A stretch of DNA of 64,000 bases from Pseudomonadota bacterium (GTDB lineage: Bacteria > Pseudomonadota > Gammaproteobacteria > Burkholderiales > Chitinibacteraceae). The translations under genes were made by a program, and so were the position numbers. Of the stretch, positions 46,606-56,151 are shown in pieces (the stretch's first letter is position 1; each line of letters opens with the position of its first letter). The notes under the pieces are model-generated. The model did no database searches and was not told where the DNA came from. It saw only the letters and a program-made list of their open reading frames with translations. The DNA lies in the NCBI GenBank assembly GCA_018261735.1, contig JAGTRM010000013.1, positions 20,369 to 84,368 on the forward strand, written 5' to 3'.

Positions 46606-49428
46606 ATGCACCAAACAGCCCTATCGAATGAAAGCGATGAAAGCACCTTCATGAACCTGTTCAATAAATTCAAAACTCTGAACATCAAGATGCGGATCGC
46701 CATCTCGGTCTTGCTGCTCCTGCTGGCCAGTATCTGGGGATTGGTCTACGCCGTATCGGTGCAACTGGAAAAAGACCTTACCCGCCTCCTGTTCACCCAG
46801 CAATTTTCCGTTGCGTCTTACATCGCCAACGAAATCGATGAGAACATCAAACAACGCACCAATACCCTAACCGGGCATGCGGCGACCATTACCCCGCAAT
46901 TGCTGGCCGACCCGGCAAAAGCGCGCGGCTTCCTTCAGGAGCGCATTGCCCTGAACAGCATGTTCAAGCTGGGCCTGGTGCTGATCTCAAAGGAGGGTCA
47001 AGGGCTCGCCGACTACCCGCATATCCCGGAGCGGCAAGCCTCGCGCTTTGACGGGATGGAATACTTTCAGGAGGTCATGGCAACCGGAAAACCGGCCATT
47101 GGCAAGGCGCGCATCGGCCGGTTCACCAAGCAGCCCGGCATCGCCATGGCAGTGCCGGTCCGAAATAAAACGGGCGATATCATCGCCGTATTTGCCGGTT
47201 TTGCGCCGCTGTCCGACTCCACCCTCTTCGGCCAGGTCGAGAAGCTCACACTCGGCCACTCCGGCTACGTGGTCATCGATGACCCCAAGAATCGGCTGAT
47301 CGTCTCGTCCAGCGATCCGCAACGCATTCTCGGCGAGATGGCCAAGCCGGGTGCCAACGCCATGCTCGACCGCTTCGTGGCCGGAGTTGAAGGATCGGGC
47401 GTGACGGTCAACTCCAAAGGGATCGAGGTACTGACTTCCGGCAAACGCATTCCGACGACGGGCTGGATCACGCAGGTGATTCTGCCGACGGCAGAGGCTT
47501 TCGCGCCGATCCGCGCCATGACCAGCGCGGCCCATAAAATCGCTGTCGGTTTGTCGGTGCTGATCGCCCTGCTGATCTGGATCATCATCCGGCAAGCCTT
47601 TCGCCCGCTCGATGCGGCGACAAAGGCCATCCACGACATGGTCGAACACCAAACGAACATGGTGCCGCTTCCAGTATCGGGCAGTGACGAGCTTGGCAAG
47701 CTGCTGACAAGCTTCAACTTGCTGGCCGATCAACGCCGGCAGGTGGAAGAGGCATTGCGCAGCAGCAAGGAAATCTTCCAGACGATCCAGCACTCCATCA
47801 CAGAAAGCATTTTCCTGCTGAGCCCCAGTGGCCGGGTCCTGTCTGTCAATCCCACCGCCGTGCAACGGCTGGGCAAGACGAAGCAGGAAGTGATCGGTAT
47901 CGATGTATTCAGCCTGTTTACGCCCGAGGTAGCCCGCCTGCGACGCGCCATGTTTGATGAAGTTTTCCGCACCGAACAACCCAAGACCGTCGAGGATTCA
48001 CGGGACGGCCGTTTTTATTCGCTGACGTTTTTCCCGGTAATGGACACGAACGAAAAGTGCGAGGCGATTGTCGTGGTGGCCACGGATATCACCGAGCGCA
48101 AACAGCTTGAGCAAAAAACCAAGTATTTCGAAGCCATCGTCCTATCGTCCGAAGACGCCATCGTCAGCCAATCGCTGCTAGGCATGGTCACCAGCTGGAA
48201 TGCCGGCGCAGAGACCATCTTTGGCTACAGCACCGAAGAAATGCTCGGTCAGCCGATTAACACGCTATTTCCGGACGACCGCAAGGACGAAGGGAAACAG
48301 ATGATTGAACGAATCCGGGCCAGTGAAAAAGCAGAACATTTCGAAACGGTCCGGCGACGCAAGGATGGCGTGCTGATCACGATTGCCGCAACCTATTCGC
48401 CCATCCATGACAGCAGCGGAGCCACTGTCGGCATATCAACCATCGCACGCGACATTACCTTGCGCAAACAGGAAGAAGACGAATTGCGCCGCAGCAAGGA
48501 AGCCATCGAACGGCTGTCGAGCAGGAACGCGCTGCTGCTCAATTCTGCCGGGGAAGGGATCTTCGGCGTCAACATGGCCGGACAGTGCACGTTCATCAAC
48601 CCCGCAGCGCTTACCATGCTGGACTATCACGAGAGCGAGATGCTGGGGCAGGACCTGCCAGCGCTGGTTCATTACCAGCATCTCGATGGTACGCCGTGTC
48701 CGACTTCGGACTGCCCCATCCTGCAGACCCTTCGCGATGGAATTGCCCGACGCGTCGAAGACAGTTTCTTCCGCAAGAACGGTGAGCGCTTTCCGGTGCA
48801 GTTGTCGGTGACCCCCATGATCGAAGCCGGCCGCCATCTCGGTGCCGAAGTCGTTTTCCAGGACATCAGCCAACGCAAACAGATGGAAGCCGAGCTGCAG
48901 CGCCTGGCCACCACGGATTGGCTCACGGGACTCGCAAACCGGCGCCATTTCGTTCGCGCCGTCGAGATGGAGCTGGCACGGATCAAACGCTTTGCCGGAA
49001 CGCAAGCCGCCTTGCTGATGCTCGATCTCGATCACTTCAAGCAGGTCAACGATACCTACGGTCATGCCGCCGGCGATGTCGTCCTGCAAGCGTTTGCCGA
49101 CTGCCTAGGCGAACCCCTGCGCAAGACCGATTTTGCAGGCCGGCTGGGCGGCGAGGAGTTTGCCTTGTTGCTGCCGGGCACCTCTCTGGAGCATGCCCTG
49201 ATCCTCGCCGAACGCGTGCGGCAACGGGTGTGCGACAGGGAGATCATCCTCGACGAGCGCAGCCTGCATGCCACGGTCAGCATCGGGGTCTCCACGCTTT
49301 GTGCTACGGATGCCAGCCCGGACGATGTTCTCGCCCGGGCCGATGCCGCCCTTTACGCGGCCAAGAACGCAGGCCGCAACCGGGTTGAAGCCATTGCACC
49401 GCCGCATGAAACTGCCAATAACCCTTGA
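46606..49428 (+). CDS. Membrane sensor diguanylate cyclase (dCache-HAMP-PAS x3-GGDEF)
   Basis: A 940-residue membrane sensor. First membrane segment about 28-50, large periplasmic Cache-type region about 55-300, second segment about 308-330, HAMP, then three PAS domains (about 388-500, 505-625, 640-765) and a GGDEF domain (about 775-930). The signature is intact (GRLGGEEFALLLPG), with an RKTD inhibitory-site motif in the standard position, so it should make c-di-GMP with product inhibition. An in-frame ATG at 46651 is an alternative start. It stands alone; the ligand is unknown. Confidence 0.93.
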   Translation: MHQTALSNESDESTFMNLFNKFKTLNIKMRIAISVLLLLLASIWGLVYAVSVQLEKDLTRLLFTQQFSVASYIANEIDENIKQRTNTLTGHAATITPQLLADPAKARGFLQERIALNSMFKLGLVLISKEGQGLADYPHIPERQASRFDGMEYFQEVMATGKPAIGKARIGRFTKQPGIAMAVPVRNKTGDIIAVFAGFAPLSDSTLFGQVEKLTLGHSGYVVIDDPKNRLIVSSSDPQRILGEMAKPGANAMLDRFVAGVEGSGVTVNSKGIEVLTSGKRIPTTGWITQVILPTAEAFAPIRAMTSAAHKIAVGLSVLIALLIWIIIRQAFRPLDAATKAIHDMVEHQTNMVPLPVSGSDELGKLLTSFNLLADQRRQVEEALRSSKEIFQTIQHSITESIFLLSPSGRVLSVNPTAVQRLGKTKQEVIGIDVFSLFTPEVARLRRAMFDEVFRTEQPKTVEDSRDGRFYSLTFFPVMDTNEKCEAIVVVATDITERKQLEQKTKYFEAIVLSSEDAIVSQSLLGMVTSWNAGAETIFGYSTEEMLGQPINTLFPDDRKDEGKQMIERIRASEKAEHFETVRRRKDGVLITIAATYSPIHDSSGATVGISTIARDITLRKQEEDELRRSKEAIERLSSRNALLLNSAGEGIFGVNMAGQCTFINPAALTMLDYHESEMLGQDLPALVHYQHLDGTPCPTSDCPILQTLRDGIARRVEDSFFRKNGERFPVQLSVTPMIEAGRHLGAEVVFQDISQRKQMEAELQRLATTDWLTGLANRRHFVRAVEMELARIKRFAGTQAALLMLDLDHFKQVNDTYGHAAGDVVLQAFADCLGEPLRKTDFAGRLGGEEFALLLPGTSLEHALILAERVRQRVCDREIILDERSLHATVSIGVSTLCATDASPDDVLARADAALYAAKNAGRNRVEAIAPPHETANNP

Positions 49429-49454
49429 TTCCGGATACAGGCCGTCAAAACTTT

Positions 49455-50327
49455 ATGAATGAATCCGCCTCCCCCATAACCCGCCACGCCGCCGAAGTTC
49501 ACCCCGTCGACCTCGATCATGTCCCCGACATCAGGCTGATCGCCTGCGACATGGATGGCACGCTTCTGGATGACGACAACGCGATCCATGCCGATTTCTG
49601 GCCGCTGATCCATCAGTTGCATGAGCGCGGGATCATTTTCTGCCCGGCCAGCGGCCGGCAGTACCACAGCCTGTTTGAGCATTTCACGCCGATTGCCGAC
49701 GAGTTGATCTTCATTGCGGAAAACGGCACCTATGTGATGCATAAAGGGATCGAGCTCAGTTCCGACTGCCTGAGCCCAGACGCTGCGCGGGAGCTGGTTC
49801 AGGTTTTCCGGGCGCTCAAGCAAAGGGAAGCCGATGTGGGCGCCGTCCTCTGCGGCAAACGCTCCGCGTATATCGAAGGCAATGACACGGAATTTCTGGC
49901 CGAAGTTGGCAAGTATTATCGGCGACTGGAAATGGTCGATGATCTGCTAGCCGTGCAGGACGACATTCTCAAGGTTGCCATCTTCAACCCCAGATCGTCC
50001 GAGCGGGTGAGCTACCCGGCGTTTGAGCGCTTTCGGGATACCCATCAGGTCGTTATTTCCGGCGAGCACTGGCTCGACGTCATGGTCCCGCTGGCAAACA
50101 AGGGATCAGGCCTGCGCCATATCCAACAGATGCTGCACATCACGCGGGACCAGACCATGGTATTCGGCGACTTTCTCAATGACCTGGAGATGATGGACGA
50201 GGCGACCTATTCCTTCGCGATGGCCAATGCCCATCCGCGCCTGAAGGAGCGCGCCAACTTCGTTTCGCCCGGGAATACCGACAATGGCGTGGTGCGCACG
50301 ATCAAATCGGTTCTCGGGATCGACTAG
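49455..50327 (+). CDS. Cof-type HAD phosphatase
   Basis: A 290-residue HAD IIB phosphatase, second of its kind in the window. Motif I is LIACDMDGTLLDDDN (about 27-41), motif II CPASGRQYHSL, then LANKGSGLRHI (lysine) and MVFGDFLNDLEMM (motif IV, about 243). Substrate unknown; sugar phosphates or phosphorylated cofactors are typical. ATG 49455 is chosen, 27 bases after the previous gene. Confidence 0.88.
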   Translation: MNESASPITRHAAEVHPVDLDHVPDIRLIACDMDGTLLDDDNAIHADFWPLIHQLHERGIIFCPASGRQYHSLFEHFTPIADELIFIAENGTYVMHKGIELSSDCLSPDAARELVQVFRALKQREADVGAVLCGKRSAYIEGNDTEFLAEVGKYYRRLEMVDDLLAVQDDILKVAIFNPRSSERVSYPAFERFRDTHQVVISGEHWLDVMVPLANKGSGLRHIQQMLHITRDQTMVFGDFLNDLEMMDEATYSFAMANAHPRLKERANFVSPGNTDNGVVRTIKSVLGID

Positions 50328-50368
50328 AGAAGCAGTGGTCACTGCCGGGAAGTCGACCCCAATCCCTG

Positions 50369-50626
50369 CTATTTGAACAGGTCGTCGAGCGGATTGGGTT
50401 TCTTTGCTGAGGACCCGGCAGCCCTGCGGCCGGAGAATTCTTCTTCAATCTTGTCGCGGTAATAACTCCACGCCGCAGCCGAATTCGACAACTTGCGCCA
50501 GACTTCATCGCCGACACCGGCATAATCAATCACGCTGCCATCGTCGAGTTCGACGCGCAGGGTACGCTGCCGAGGTTCGTACCCGATCGCACGCAGTCGC
50601 CCGGAATTGATGCGTTTCATCTCCAT
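50369..50626 (-). CDS. KTSC-domain small protein
   Basis: An 85-residue protein containing a KTSC domain: I.SG.LRAIGYEPRQRTLRVELDDGSVIDYAGVGDEVW at about 6-44, then helical YYRDKIEEEFSGRR. The domain often accompanies lysyl-tRNA synthetase or stands alone; its role is unclear. Start MEMKRINSG after a GGAGG-type site. Lies tail-on to nhaD on the same strand but is not obviously coupled. Confidence 0.8.
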   Translation of the reverse strand: MEMKRINSGRLRAIGYEPRQRTLRVELDDGSVIDYAGVGDEVWRKLSNSAAAWSYYRDKIEEEFSGRRAAGSSAKKPNPLDDLFK

Positions 50627-50684
50627 CGCCGCCTCCTGTTTTTACCTATTGTACGAACACTTTTGGCTCAAGCACAAAACTCCG

Positions 50685-51977
50685 CTAGCTCATGAGTTGG
50701 TGCTGGATGAGATAAATTCCCGCACCGGCGAAATACCCGACCAGGGCAAGCCCGCTGATTTTCCGGACGTACCAGAAGAAGTGGATTTTCTCGAGCCCCA
50801 TCGCAGCCACGCCGGCCGCCGAACCAATGATCAGGATGGAACCGCCGGTCCCGGCACAGTAAGCCAGAAATTCCCACAGGAAATGGTCAGTCGGGAAATC
50901 GGTCAGGCTGTACATGCCCATGGACGCCGCCACCAGCGGCACGTTGTCCACGATCGCGCTGGCGATGCCGATGATCAGCACAATGATGTCCTGCCTGCCA
51001 ACGGTTTGATCCAGCCACTGCGCGAGTGATGTCAGGATATGCGTATGTTCCAGCGTGGCGACCGAAAGCAGAATGCCGACAAAAAACACGAGCGAGCTCA
51101 TATCGATTTTGCTCAAGGCATGAACCAGCGTGAAATGCTGCTTGAATTCATCCTCCTTGCGGCGATGAATCAGATCACCCACCAGCCAGAGAATACCCAA
51201 GCCGAACAGGATGCCCATGAAAGGCGGCAGATGTGTCACCGTCTTGAAGGCCGGCACGGCCACCAGTATCCCAAGTCCGAGGAAGAAAATCAGATTCCGT
51301 TCAAATTCCGTACTGCGCAATCCGTGGTTGCTATCCACCCGCTCCGGGCTGACCACGTCGCGCCCGCGCAAGGTATAGGCGGTAATGGCCAAGGGCACGA
51401 TCATGCTCACCAGCGACGGCAAGAGAACCGCCTTGATAATCGCCAGCGAGGTGATCTGGCCGCCAATCCACAGCATGGTCGTGGTCACGTCACCGATCGG
51501 CGACCATGCGCCGCCCGAGTTGGCCGCAATCACGATAATCCCGGCAAAGAAAAGGCGATCCTCCTGCTTTGCCAAGAGCTTGCGCATGAGGGAAATCATC
51601 ACGATCGTGGTGGTCAGGTTATCGAGAATGGCACTGAGGAAAAAGGTGACGAATCCCACCAACCACATCAGCGAAGACAATTTTGATGTACGGATGCGTT
51701 GGGTGATGACCTCGAATCCGTTGTGCGCATCGACGACCTCAACAATGGTCATGGCCCCCATCAGGAAGAATACGATCTGGGCGGTGCCCATCAGGGATTC
51801 GCCAAGCTGTTCGCTAACCGTATGTGGATCGCCAAGTGACAGCGCGTAGATGGTCCACAAAAGACCCGCGCCCATCAGGGCCGATGCCGACTTGTTGACC
51901 TTGAGCGGGTGTTCCAGCGCAATGGCGGCATATGCGACAACAAAAATAACAACCAGTGCAGCGAGCATTTCAACCAC
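50685..51977 (-). CDS. nhaD: Na+/H+ antiporter NhaD
   Basis: A 430-residue polytopic membrane protein of the NhaD (ion transporter superfamily) type. Conserved AILDNLTTTIVMISLMRKL near 117-135, ANSGGAWSPIGDVTTTMLWI near 152-171, and IVDNVPLVAASMGM near 342-355 form the paired ion-site motifs of the family. It exchanges sodium or lithium for protons. Divergent from an NhaR-like regulator. Confidence 0.94.
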   Translation of the reverse strand: MVEMLAALVVIFVVAYAAIALEHPLKVNKSASALMGAGLLWTIYALSLGDPHTVSEQLGESLMGTAQIVFFLMGAMTIVEVVDAHNGFEVITQRIRTSKLSSLMWLVGFVTFFLSAILDNLTTTIVMISLMRKLLAKQEDRLFFAGIIVIAANSGGAWSPIGDVTTTMLWIGGQITSLAIIKAVLLPSLVSMIVPLAITAYTLRGRDVVSPERVDSNHGLRSTEFERNLIFFLGLGILVAVPAFKTVTHLPPFMGILFGLGILWLVGDLIHRRKEDEFKQHFTLVHALSKIDMSSLVFFVGILLSVATLEHTHILTSLAQWLDQTVGRQDIIVLIIGIASAIVDNVPLVAASMGMYSLTDFPTDHFLWEFLAYCAGTGGSILIIGSAAGVAAMGLEKIHFFWYVRKISGLALVGYFAGAGIYLIQHQLMS

Positions 51978-52090
51978 CTTCTGTTGATTGGAGCCGGGTA
52001 AAACTGCCTTGGCCGTGAAACCTGGATATGCGATGACGCAACGCCACGACCCTTACAAACCGGCGTACACAGTAGCGCAACCAACAGGTA

Positions 52091-52109
52091 AAATAAATTC
52101 GATTTATTT
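52091..52109. promoter_or_regulatory. Palindrome in nhaD-nhaR intergenic region
   Basis: AAATAAAT-TCG-ATTTATTT, a perfect palindrome with 8-bp arms, 29 bases before the nhaR start and between the two divergent genes. Candidate NhaR binding site; A/T-rich and LysR-like. Confidence 0.5.
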
Positions 52110-52137
52110 CACGTAATAATTCGTATTTTTCGATGTA

Positions 52138-53046
52138 TTGGATTCAGCTTTGAACCACAAGCACCTTTTTTATTTCTGGAAAGTGGCAAAGATTGGCAGC
52201 GTTGCCCGTGCTGCAAAATCCATCAATGTCACCCCGCAGACCTTGAGCGGCCAGATTGGACTGCTGGAAGAAAACCTGGGAACGGAACTGTTTTCCCGGC
52301 AAGGGCGCTCTATCGTTCTGACCGAGGCGGGCAAACTGGCGCTGGAATATGCCGATGAGCTTTTCGCCCTGAGCGCGGAACTCGAAGTGATGATCAAGCA
52401 TCATCCCAAAGGGCGACCTGCGGAATTCCGGGTGGGGGTTTCGGATGCCGTGCCGAAGGCACTGGCTTACCAGTTGCTTCAACCGGCCATCCAGGGCGCG
52501 CATCCGACACGCATCGTCTGCCGGGAGTGGCAATTGGACCGCTTGCTGGGGCAGCTGGCGGTTCACCAGCTCGACTTGGTGATCTCGGACGCGCCGATTC
52601 CGCCATCGTTCAGCGTACGCGCCTACAACCACCGCTTGCTGGAATCAGGATTGTCTTTCCTGGCGACGCAGGATCTGGTGGCCGGTCTTGCGGCGCCATT
52701 TCCTACCTGTTTGAATACCCTCCCCCTGCTGCTGCCCGGTGAAGATTCTGCCATCCGGACCGGCCTTCAGCCGTGGCTGGAGAGGAATAGAATCCGTGCC
52801 CGGATCGTGGGCGAATTCGATGACATGGCCTTGATGGCCGCATTCGGCCAGGCGGGCATCGGTGTTTTTCCCGTTCCCACCATCGTCGAGGAGGAATTCA
52901 TCGCCTCCGGGAGGCTGGCAATCGTTGGCCGCACCACCGAGGTCAAGGCCAACTATTTCGCCATTTCAGTGGAACGGCGGCTTACCCATCCCTGTGTGTT
53001 GGCCATTACCCAGTCAGCCCACCGTATGGCCTCGGGCATTGATTAG
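52138..53046 (+). CDS. nhaR: NhaR-like LysR-family regulator
   Basis: A 302-residue LysR-type protein resembling NhaR: LNHKHLFYFWKVAKIGSVARAAK start (NhaR keeps NYNHLYYFW), HTH about 20-40, effector domain about 95-295 with VGVSDAVPKALAYQLL and IVGEFDDMALMAAFGQAGIGVF. TTG 52138 or TTG 52150 is the start; neither has a strong ribosome binding site. Divergent from nhaD, matching sodium-responsive control in E. coli. Confidence 0.85.
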   Translation: MDSALNHKHLFYFWKVAKIGSVARAAKSINVTPQTLSGQIGLLEENLGTELFSRQGRSIVLTEAGKLALEYADELFALSAELEVMIKHHPKGRPAEFRVGVSDAVPKALAYQLLQPAIQGAHPTRIVCREWQLDRLLGQLAVHQLDLVISDAPIPPSFSVRAYNHRLLESGLSFLATQDLVAGLAAPFPTCLNTLPLLLPGEDSAIRTGLQPWLERNRIRARIVGEFDDMALMAAFGQAGIGVFPVPTIVEEEFIASGRLAIVGRTTEVKANYFAISVERRLTHPCVLAITQSAHRMASGID

Positions 53047-53136
53047 GCGTGTGGCGCCACCCGGGACACGCCCTCGCCCTTCGCGTAGTCCGGGCGGGCA
53101 AGCGGGCAGGCAAGCCTGCCCGGATTGAAGGGCTGC

Positions 53137-54168
53137 CTAGCTGACGAAATACAGCGCCGCCTCGGCTTTTTCCCGGTTGGCGGAAACAATGATGTCTCGG
53201 CCTTCTTCGTGCACGACGTAGACATTGCTCGGGCCAACGCCTTCCTCGATCACTGCCATCTTGAGTTCCAGCGGCTTGGTGTTGCTGGCGCGCACGTAGA
53301 AAAGCTGCTGCTTGCCGCGGCGGCAGCCGCCGATGAACACCGGCACGCCGGCCAGGGTCGAGCCGACCACCACGTGGTAGAACTCGCTGATTTCCGGATG
53401 TTCGTACACCCGCTTGTAGGCGCCGTCGATCTTCTTGTAGACGCGAAAGTATTCGCCGTGGAACGGTTCTATCGTGGCGAATTCCAGCTCGCCGTCGCCG
53501 TCGATATCGATGGCCGAGATGTCGCTGATCGGCCAGTCCATGAACTGCTCGACCTTCCACTCGCCGTCCGGCGTTTGCGGCGGAGTCACTTCAAACGCGC
53601 CCTCTTCGCACGTGACCAGGCTGCACATCGCCTCACCGCGGGTCAGGCGGCTGTAGCCGTGGTTCTTGGTCAGCCCGTCCTTGAGCACGCGCACTTGCAG
53701 CGGGCCGGTGCCGGTAAATTCGCCGACCCAGATCTTGCCCGGATTGGACCAGTCTTCCTTCGAATCCTTGGTCGTGGCCAGCGTGCAGCCGATGAAGTAG
53801 TGCCGGCCGTTGACGGTCAGGAGATCGAAGCGGTGGATGTACGGCATGTGCAGGATGTCGGTGATTTCATAACCGCCATCGCTCAGCGGGCGCACATGCA
53901 CGACCTTCGCTTCTTCCCACTGGAACATCTTGAAGAATTTCTGCGTGGCCAGGAATTCGCCATTGGTGCCGGGAATGGGAACGATGGACATGGTGCCGCC
54001 CGGCATTTCCCACACCGGATGGGATTGGGTGTAGTCCGGGCCACTCCAGGCCAGACAAGGCCCTTCTCCTTCGGTGGCCAGCATGATCCGGGTTTCGCCG
54101 TCCACCACGATGCTGTTGGTGGAATAGCAACGGTTCATTTCAGTCAAAAAATGCTTCTCGATCTTCAT
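53137..54168 (-). CDS. FG-GAP/VCBS beta-propeller protein of unknown function, linked to ula locus
   Basis: A 343-residue protein without signal peptide or membrane segment, thus probably cytosolic. It is rich in beta-strand repeats and contains one clear FG-GAP calcium-type motif, ISAIDIDGDGELEFATIEPF (about 214-233), suggesting a beta-propeller. Cysteines occur singly. I do not recognise a characterised homologue; a lactonase or sugar-acid-binding function would fit a propeller but is not shown. ATG 54168 has GAGGATAA upstream. It diverges from the ulaC operon, and a CGATC-gatat-GATCG repeat lies in its promoter region. Confidence 0.75.
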   Translation of the reverse strand: MKIEKHFLTEMNRCYSTNSIVVDGETRIMLATEGEGPCLAWSGPDYTQSHPVWEMPGGTMSIVPIPGTNGEFLATQKFFKMFQWEEAKVVHVRPLSDGGYEITDILHMPYIHRFDLLTVNGRHYFIGCTLATTKDSKEDWSNPGKIWVGEFTGTGPLQVRVLKDGLTKNHGYSRLTRGEAMCSLVTCEEGAFEVTPPQTPDGEWKVEQFMDWPISDISAIDIDGDGELEFATIEPFHGEYFRVYKKIDGAYKRVYEHPEISEFYHVVVGSTLAGVPVFIGGCRRGKQQLFYVRASNTKPLELKMAVIEEGVGPSNVYVVHEEGRDIIVSANREKAEAALYFVS

Positions 54169-54252
54169 GGGTTTATCCTCGAACACCAAAATTGCTGCCG
54201 AATTGACAGTTTTGCGTGATATTAAATCACCCAACAAAAAAATAAAACACTA

Positions 54253-54272
54253 AACGATCGATATGATCGGTT
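54253..54272. promoter_or_regulatory. Candidate DeoR-type operator upstream of propeller gene
   Basis: AA-CGATC-GATAT-GATCG-GTT, an inverted repeat (perfect CGATC arms, 5-base spacer) 85 bases upstream of the 54168 start on the minus strand. It carries the GATCG core seen in front of the ula genes. The rest of the 54.27-54.72 kb gap shows no gene I can support: short frames there have no recognisable product and no good starts. Confidence 0.5.
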
Positions 54273-54723
54273 AATTTCCGCTCGTTATGTGCGTATTGGG
54301 TTGGGTGGCAAGGGGGCAAAAAAGCAGGCATTGAGGAGCGGAAATCAGCATGCACACGCGCTCGGCCATAGGAAACCGACGTTCAAAGGAAGAAGCGCCG
54401 CGCTGCAAGCCAGTAAAACAGACGATGAACGGCGTGGCCAGGCAGGAAATAAAGGGGCCGTACCATCCGGCACTTGGCACCGGCATGAAAGACTGCGCAA
54501 GCCCGTCCGGCCCGTCTCCACGAGAGGCTACGCACAAAACGATCATTTTTCCCTAGAAGTGATTGATTGCCCAAACACTTGAAAAAACAAGGGACAATCC
54601 GGAGAAAATGCACGAGCAACAACTACATGTATTTGATTTATATACATTTTAAATAGAAAAGAACCATCCAGCCCATATTGACGGCCTAGGAAAACCTGCG
54701 ATCAGGCGCAACCGGTCATATTG

Positions 54724-54766
54724 TTGATCGCGGTCAATTGATCAAAACGCTCAATCGCAATACAAT
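54724..54766 (+). promoter_or_regulatory. Predicted promoter and operator of the ulaC operon
   Basis: TTGATC (54738-54743), 17-base spacer, TACAAT (54761-54766) makes a good sigma-70 promoter about 50 bases before ulaC. The -35 is embedded in TTGATCG..CAATTGATCAA (54724-54745), two GATC-core words like the putative regulator sites, so repression by occlusion is plausible. Confidence 0.6.
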
Positions 54767-54817
54767 CCATTCGAACACTCGATAGAGCGGTTTTCGAACA
54801 TACCTACTGGAGGAATC

Positions 54818-55273
54818 ATGGAACTCACCAAACAACTCCTTGCGATGGACGCCATCCAGCTCCAGGCAGAAGCTGCCGACTGGAAAGAAGCAGTCCGTAT
54901 CGGCGTGGATTTGCTGGTCAAGGCCGATGCCGTTGAGCCGCGCTATTACGATGCGATCGTCAACATGACCACCGAGCTGGGTCCGTGGTACATCCTCGCC
55001 CCCGGCATGGCCATGCCGCACGGCCGCCCGGAAGAAGGCGTCAAGAAAAACAGCTTCGCACTGGTGACCCTGAAGACCCCGGTCAATTTTGGCGATCCGG
55101 ACAACGATCCGGTTGATATCCTGGTCACCTTGGCCGCCACCGATGCCAAGACCATGAATGAATCGTCCATCGTCGAAGTGGTCACGCTGCTGGGCGACGA
55201 CGACACGGTGGCGCGTATCCGCGCGGCCCAAACCCGCGCCGAGCTCGAAGCCATTTTTGCCACTATCGAATAA
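54818..55273 (+). CDS. ulaC: PTS ascorbate-type EIIA component
   Basis: A 151-residue EIIA of the fructose-mannitol/ascorbate class. It follows UlaC of E. coli closely: IRLQAEA-like IQLQAEAADWKEAVRIGVDLL near 13-33 and the phosphorylated H68 in APGMAMPHGRPEEGVKK. It passes phosphate from HPr to EIIB. ATG 54818 with GGAGGAAT site. First gene of ulaC-ulaE-ulaF-ptsH-ptsI. Confidence 0.93.
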   Translation: MELTKQLLAMDAIQLQAEAADWKEAVRIGVDLLVKADAVEPRYYDAIVNMTTELGPWYILAPGMAMPHGRPEEGVKKNSFALVTLKTPVNFGDPDNDPVDILVTLAATDAKTMNESSIVEVVTLLGDDDTVARIRAAQTRAELEAIFATIE

Positions 55274-55284
55274 GCGGGGCAACG

Positions 55285-56151
55285 ATGACTGTCCGTCCTC
55301 GCCCCATGCTGGGCATTTACGAAAAGGCGCTGCCGCCTGGCCTTAACTGGCCAAGCCTGCTCGACGCTGCCAAACGCGCCGGTTACGACTATGTCGAAAT
55401 GTCGGTCGACGAATCCGATGCGCGACTGGCGCGCCTGGAATGGACCGCGCAGCAACGGGCGGCTTTCCGTAACGCGGTGACCGAATCGGGCATACCGGTG
55501 CGTTCGATGTGCCTTTCCGCCCACCGGCGTTTTCCGTTCGGCAGCGCCGACCCCGCGATCCGCGAACGCGCCCAGACCATCATGCGCCAGGCCATCGATC
55601 TGGCCGCCGACACCAGCATCCGCACCATCCAGCTCGCTGGCTACGACGTATATTACGAGCCGTCCACTCCCGAAAGCCTGGCGCGTTTCGAGGAAGGCCT
55701 AGCCTGGGCCACCGGCCTCGCCGCCGAGGCGCAAGTCACGCTGGCCATGGAAATCATGGACACGCCGCTGATGGGGTCGATCAGCAAATGGCTGGCCTAC
55801 GCCGAGAAGATTCGCAGCCCCTGGTTCCAGGTCTACCCGGATCTGGGCAATCTCACCGCCTGGGGCAACCATGTGCCGGTCGAACTGGCCATGGGCGTGG
55901 GGCGCATCGCCGCCGTGCATATCAAGGATACGCTGGCGGTCACGCCGGATTTCCCCGGCCAGTTCCGCGATGTACCGTTTGGCAGCGGCTGTGTCGATTT
56001 TCCCGCTGCATTCCGCGCGCTCAAGGCGATGAACTACCGCGGCTGTTTCCTGGTTGAAATGTGGACCGATAAGGCGCCGGACCCGGTCGGCGAATGCGCC
56101 AAGGCGCGCGAATGGGTTCTGGCCCGCATGGCTGAAGGAGGCCTGGCATGA
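55285..56151 (+). CDS. ulaE: L-xylulose-5-phosphate (L-ribulose-5-P) 3-epimerase UlaE
   Basis: A 288-residue TIM-barrel epimerase of the UlaE/SgbU family, converting L-xylulose-5-P into L-ribulose-5-P. Marks: [18 protein letters not shown] near 9, [13 protein letters not shown] near 74, [11 protein letters not shown] near 117, [12 protein letters not shown] near 155 and [12 protein letters not shown] near 184. ATG 55285, 11 bases after ulaC; its end overlaps ulaF by 4. Confidence 0.93.
   Translation: MTVRPRPMLGIYEKALPPGLNWPSLLDAAKRAGYDYVEMSVDESDARLARLEWTAQQRAAFRNAVTESGIPVRSMCLSAHRRFPFGSADPAIRERAQTIMRQAIDLAADTSIRTIQLAGYDVYYEPSTPESLARFEEGLAWATGLAAEAQVTLAMEIMDTPLMGSISKWLAYAEKIRSPWFQVYPDLGNLTAWGNHVPVELAMGVGRIAAVHIKDTLAVTPDFPGQFRDVPFGSGCVDFPAAFRALKAMNYRGCFLVEMWTDKAPDPVGECAKAREWVLARMAEGGLA

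Noticed and set aside
45252..46703. 483-codon open frame antisense to transaldolase
   Set aside because: It lies fully opposite a clear transaldolase, has low-complexity composition typical of the reverse of a GC-rich gene, and has no recognisable domain.
54271..54622. Short open frames in the gap between the propeller gene and ulaC
   Set aside because: About 70-97 codons, no recognisable product, no convincing ribosome binding site; better treated as non-coding.
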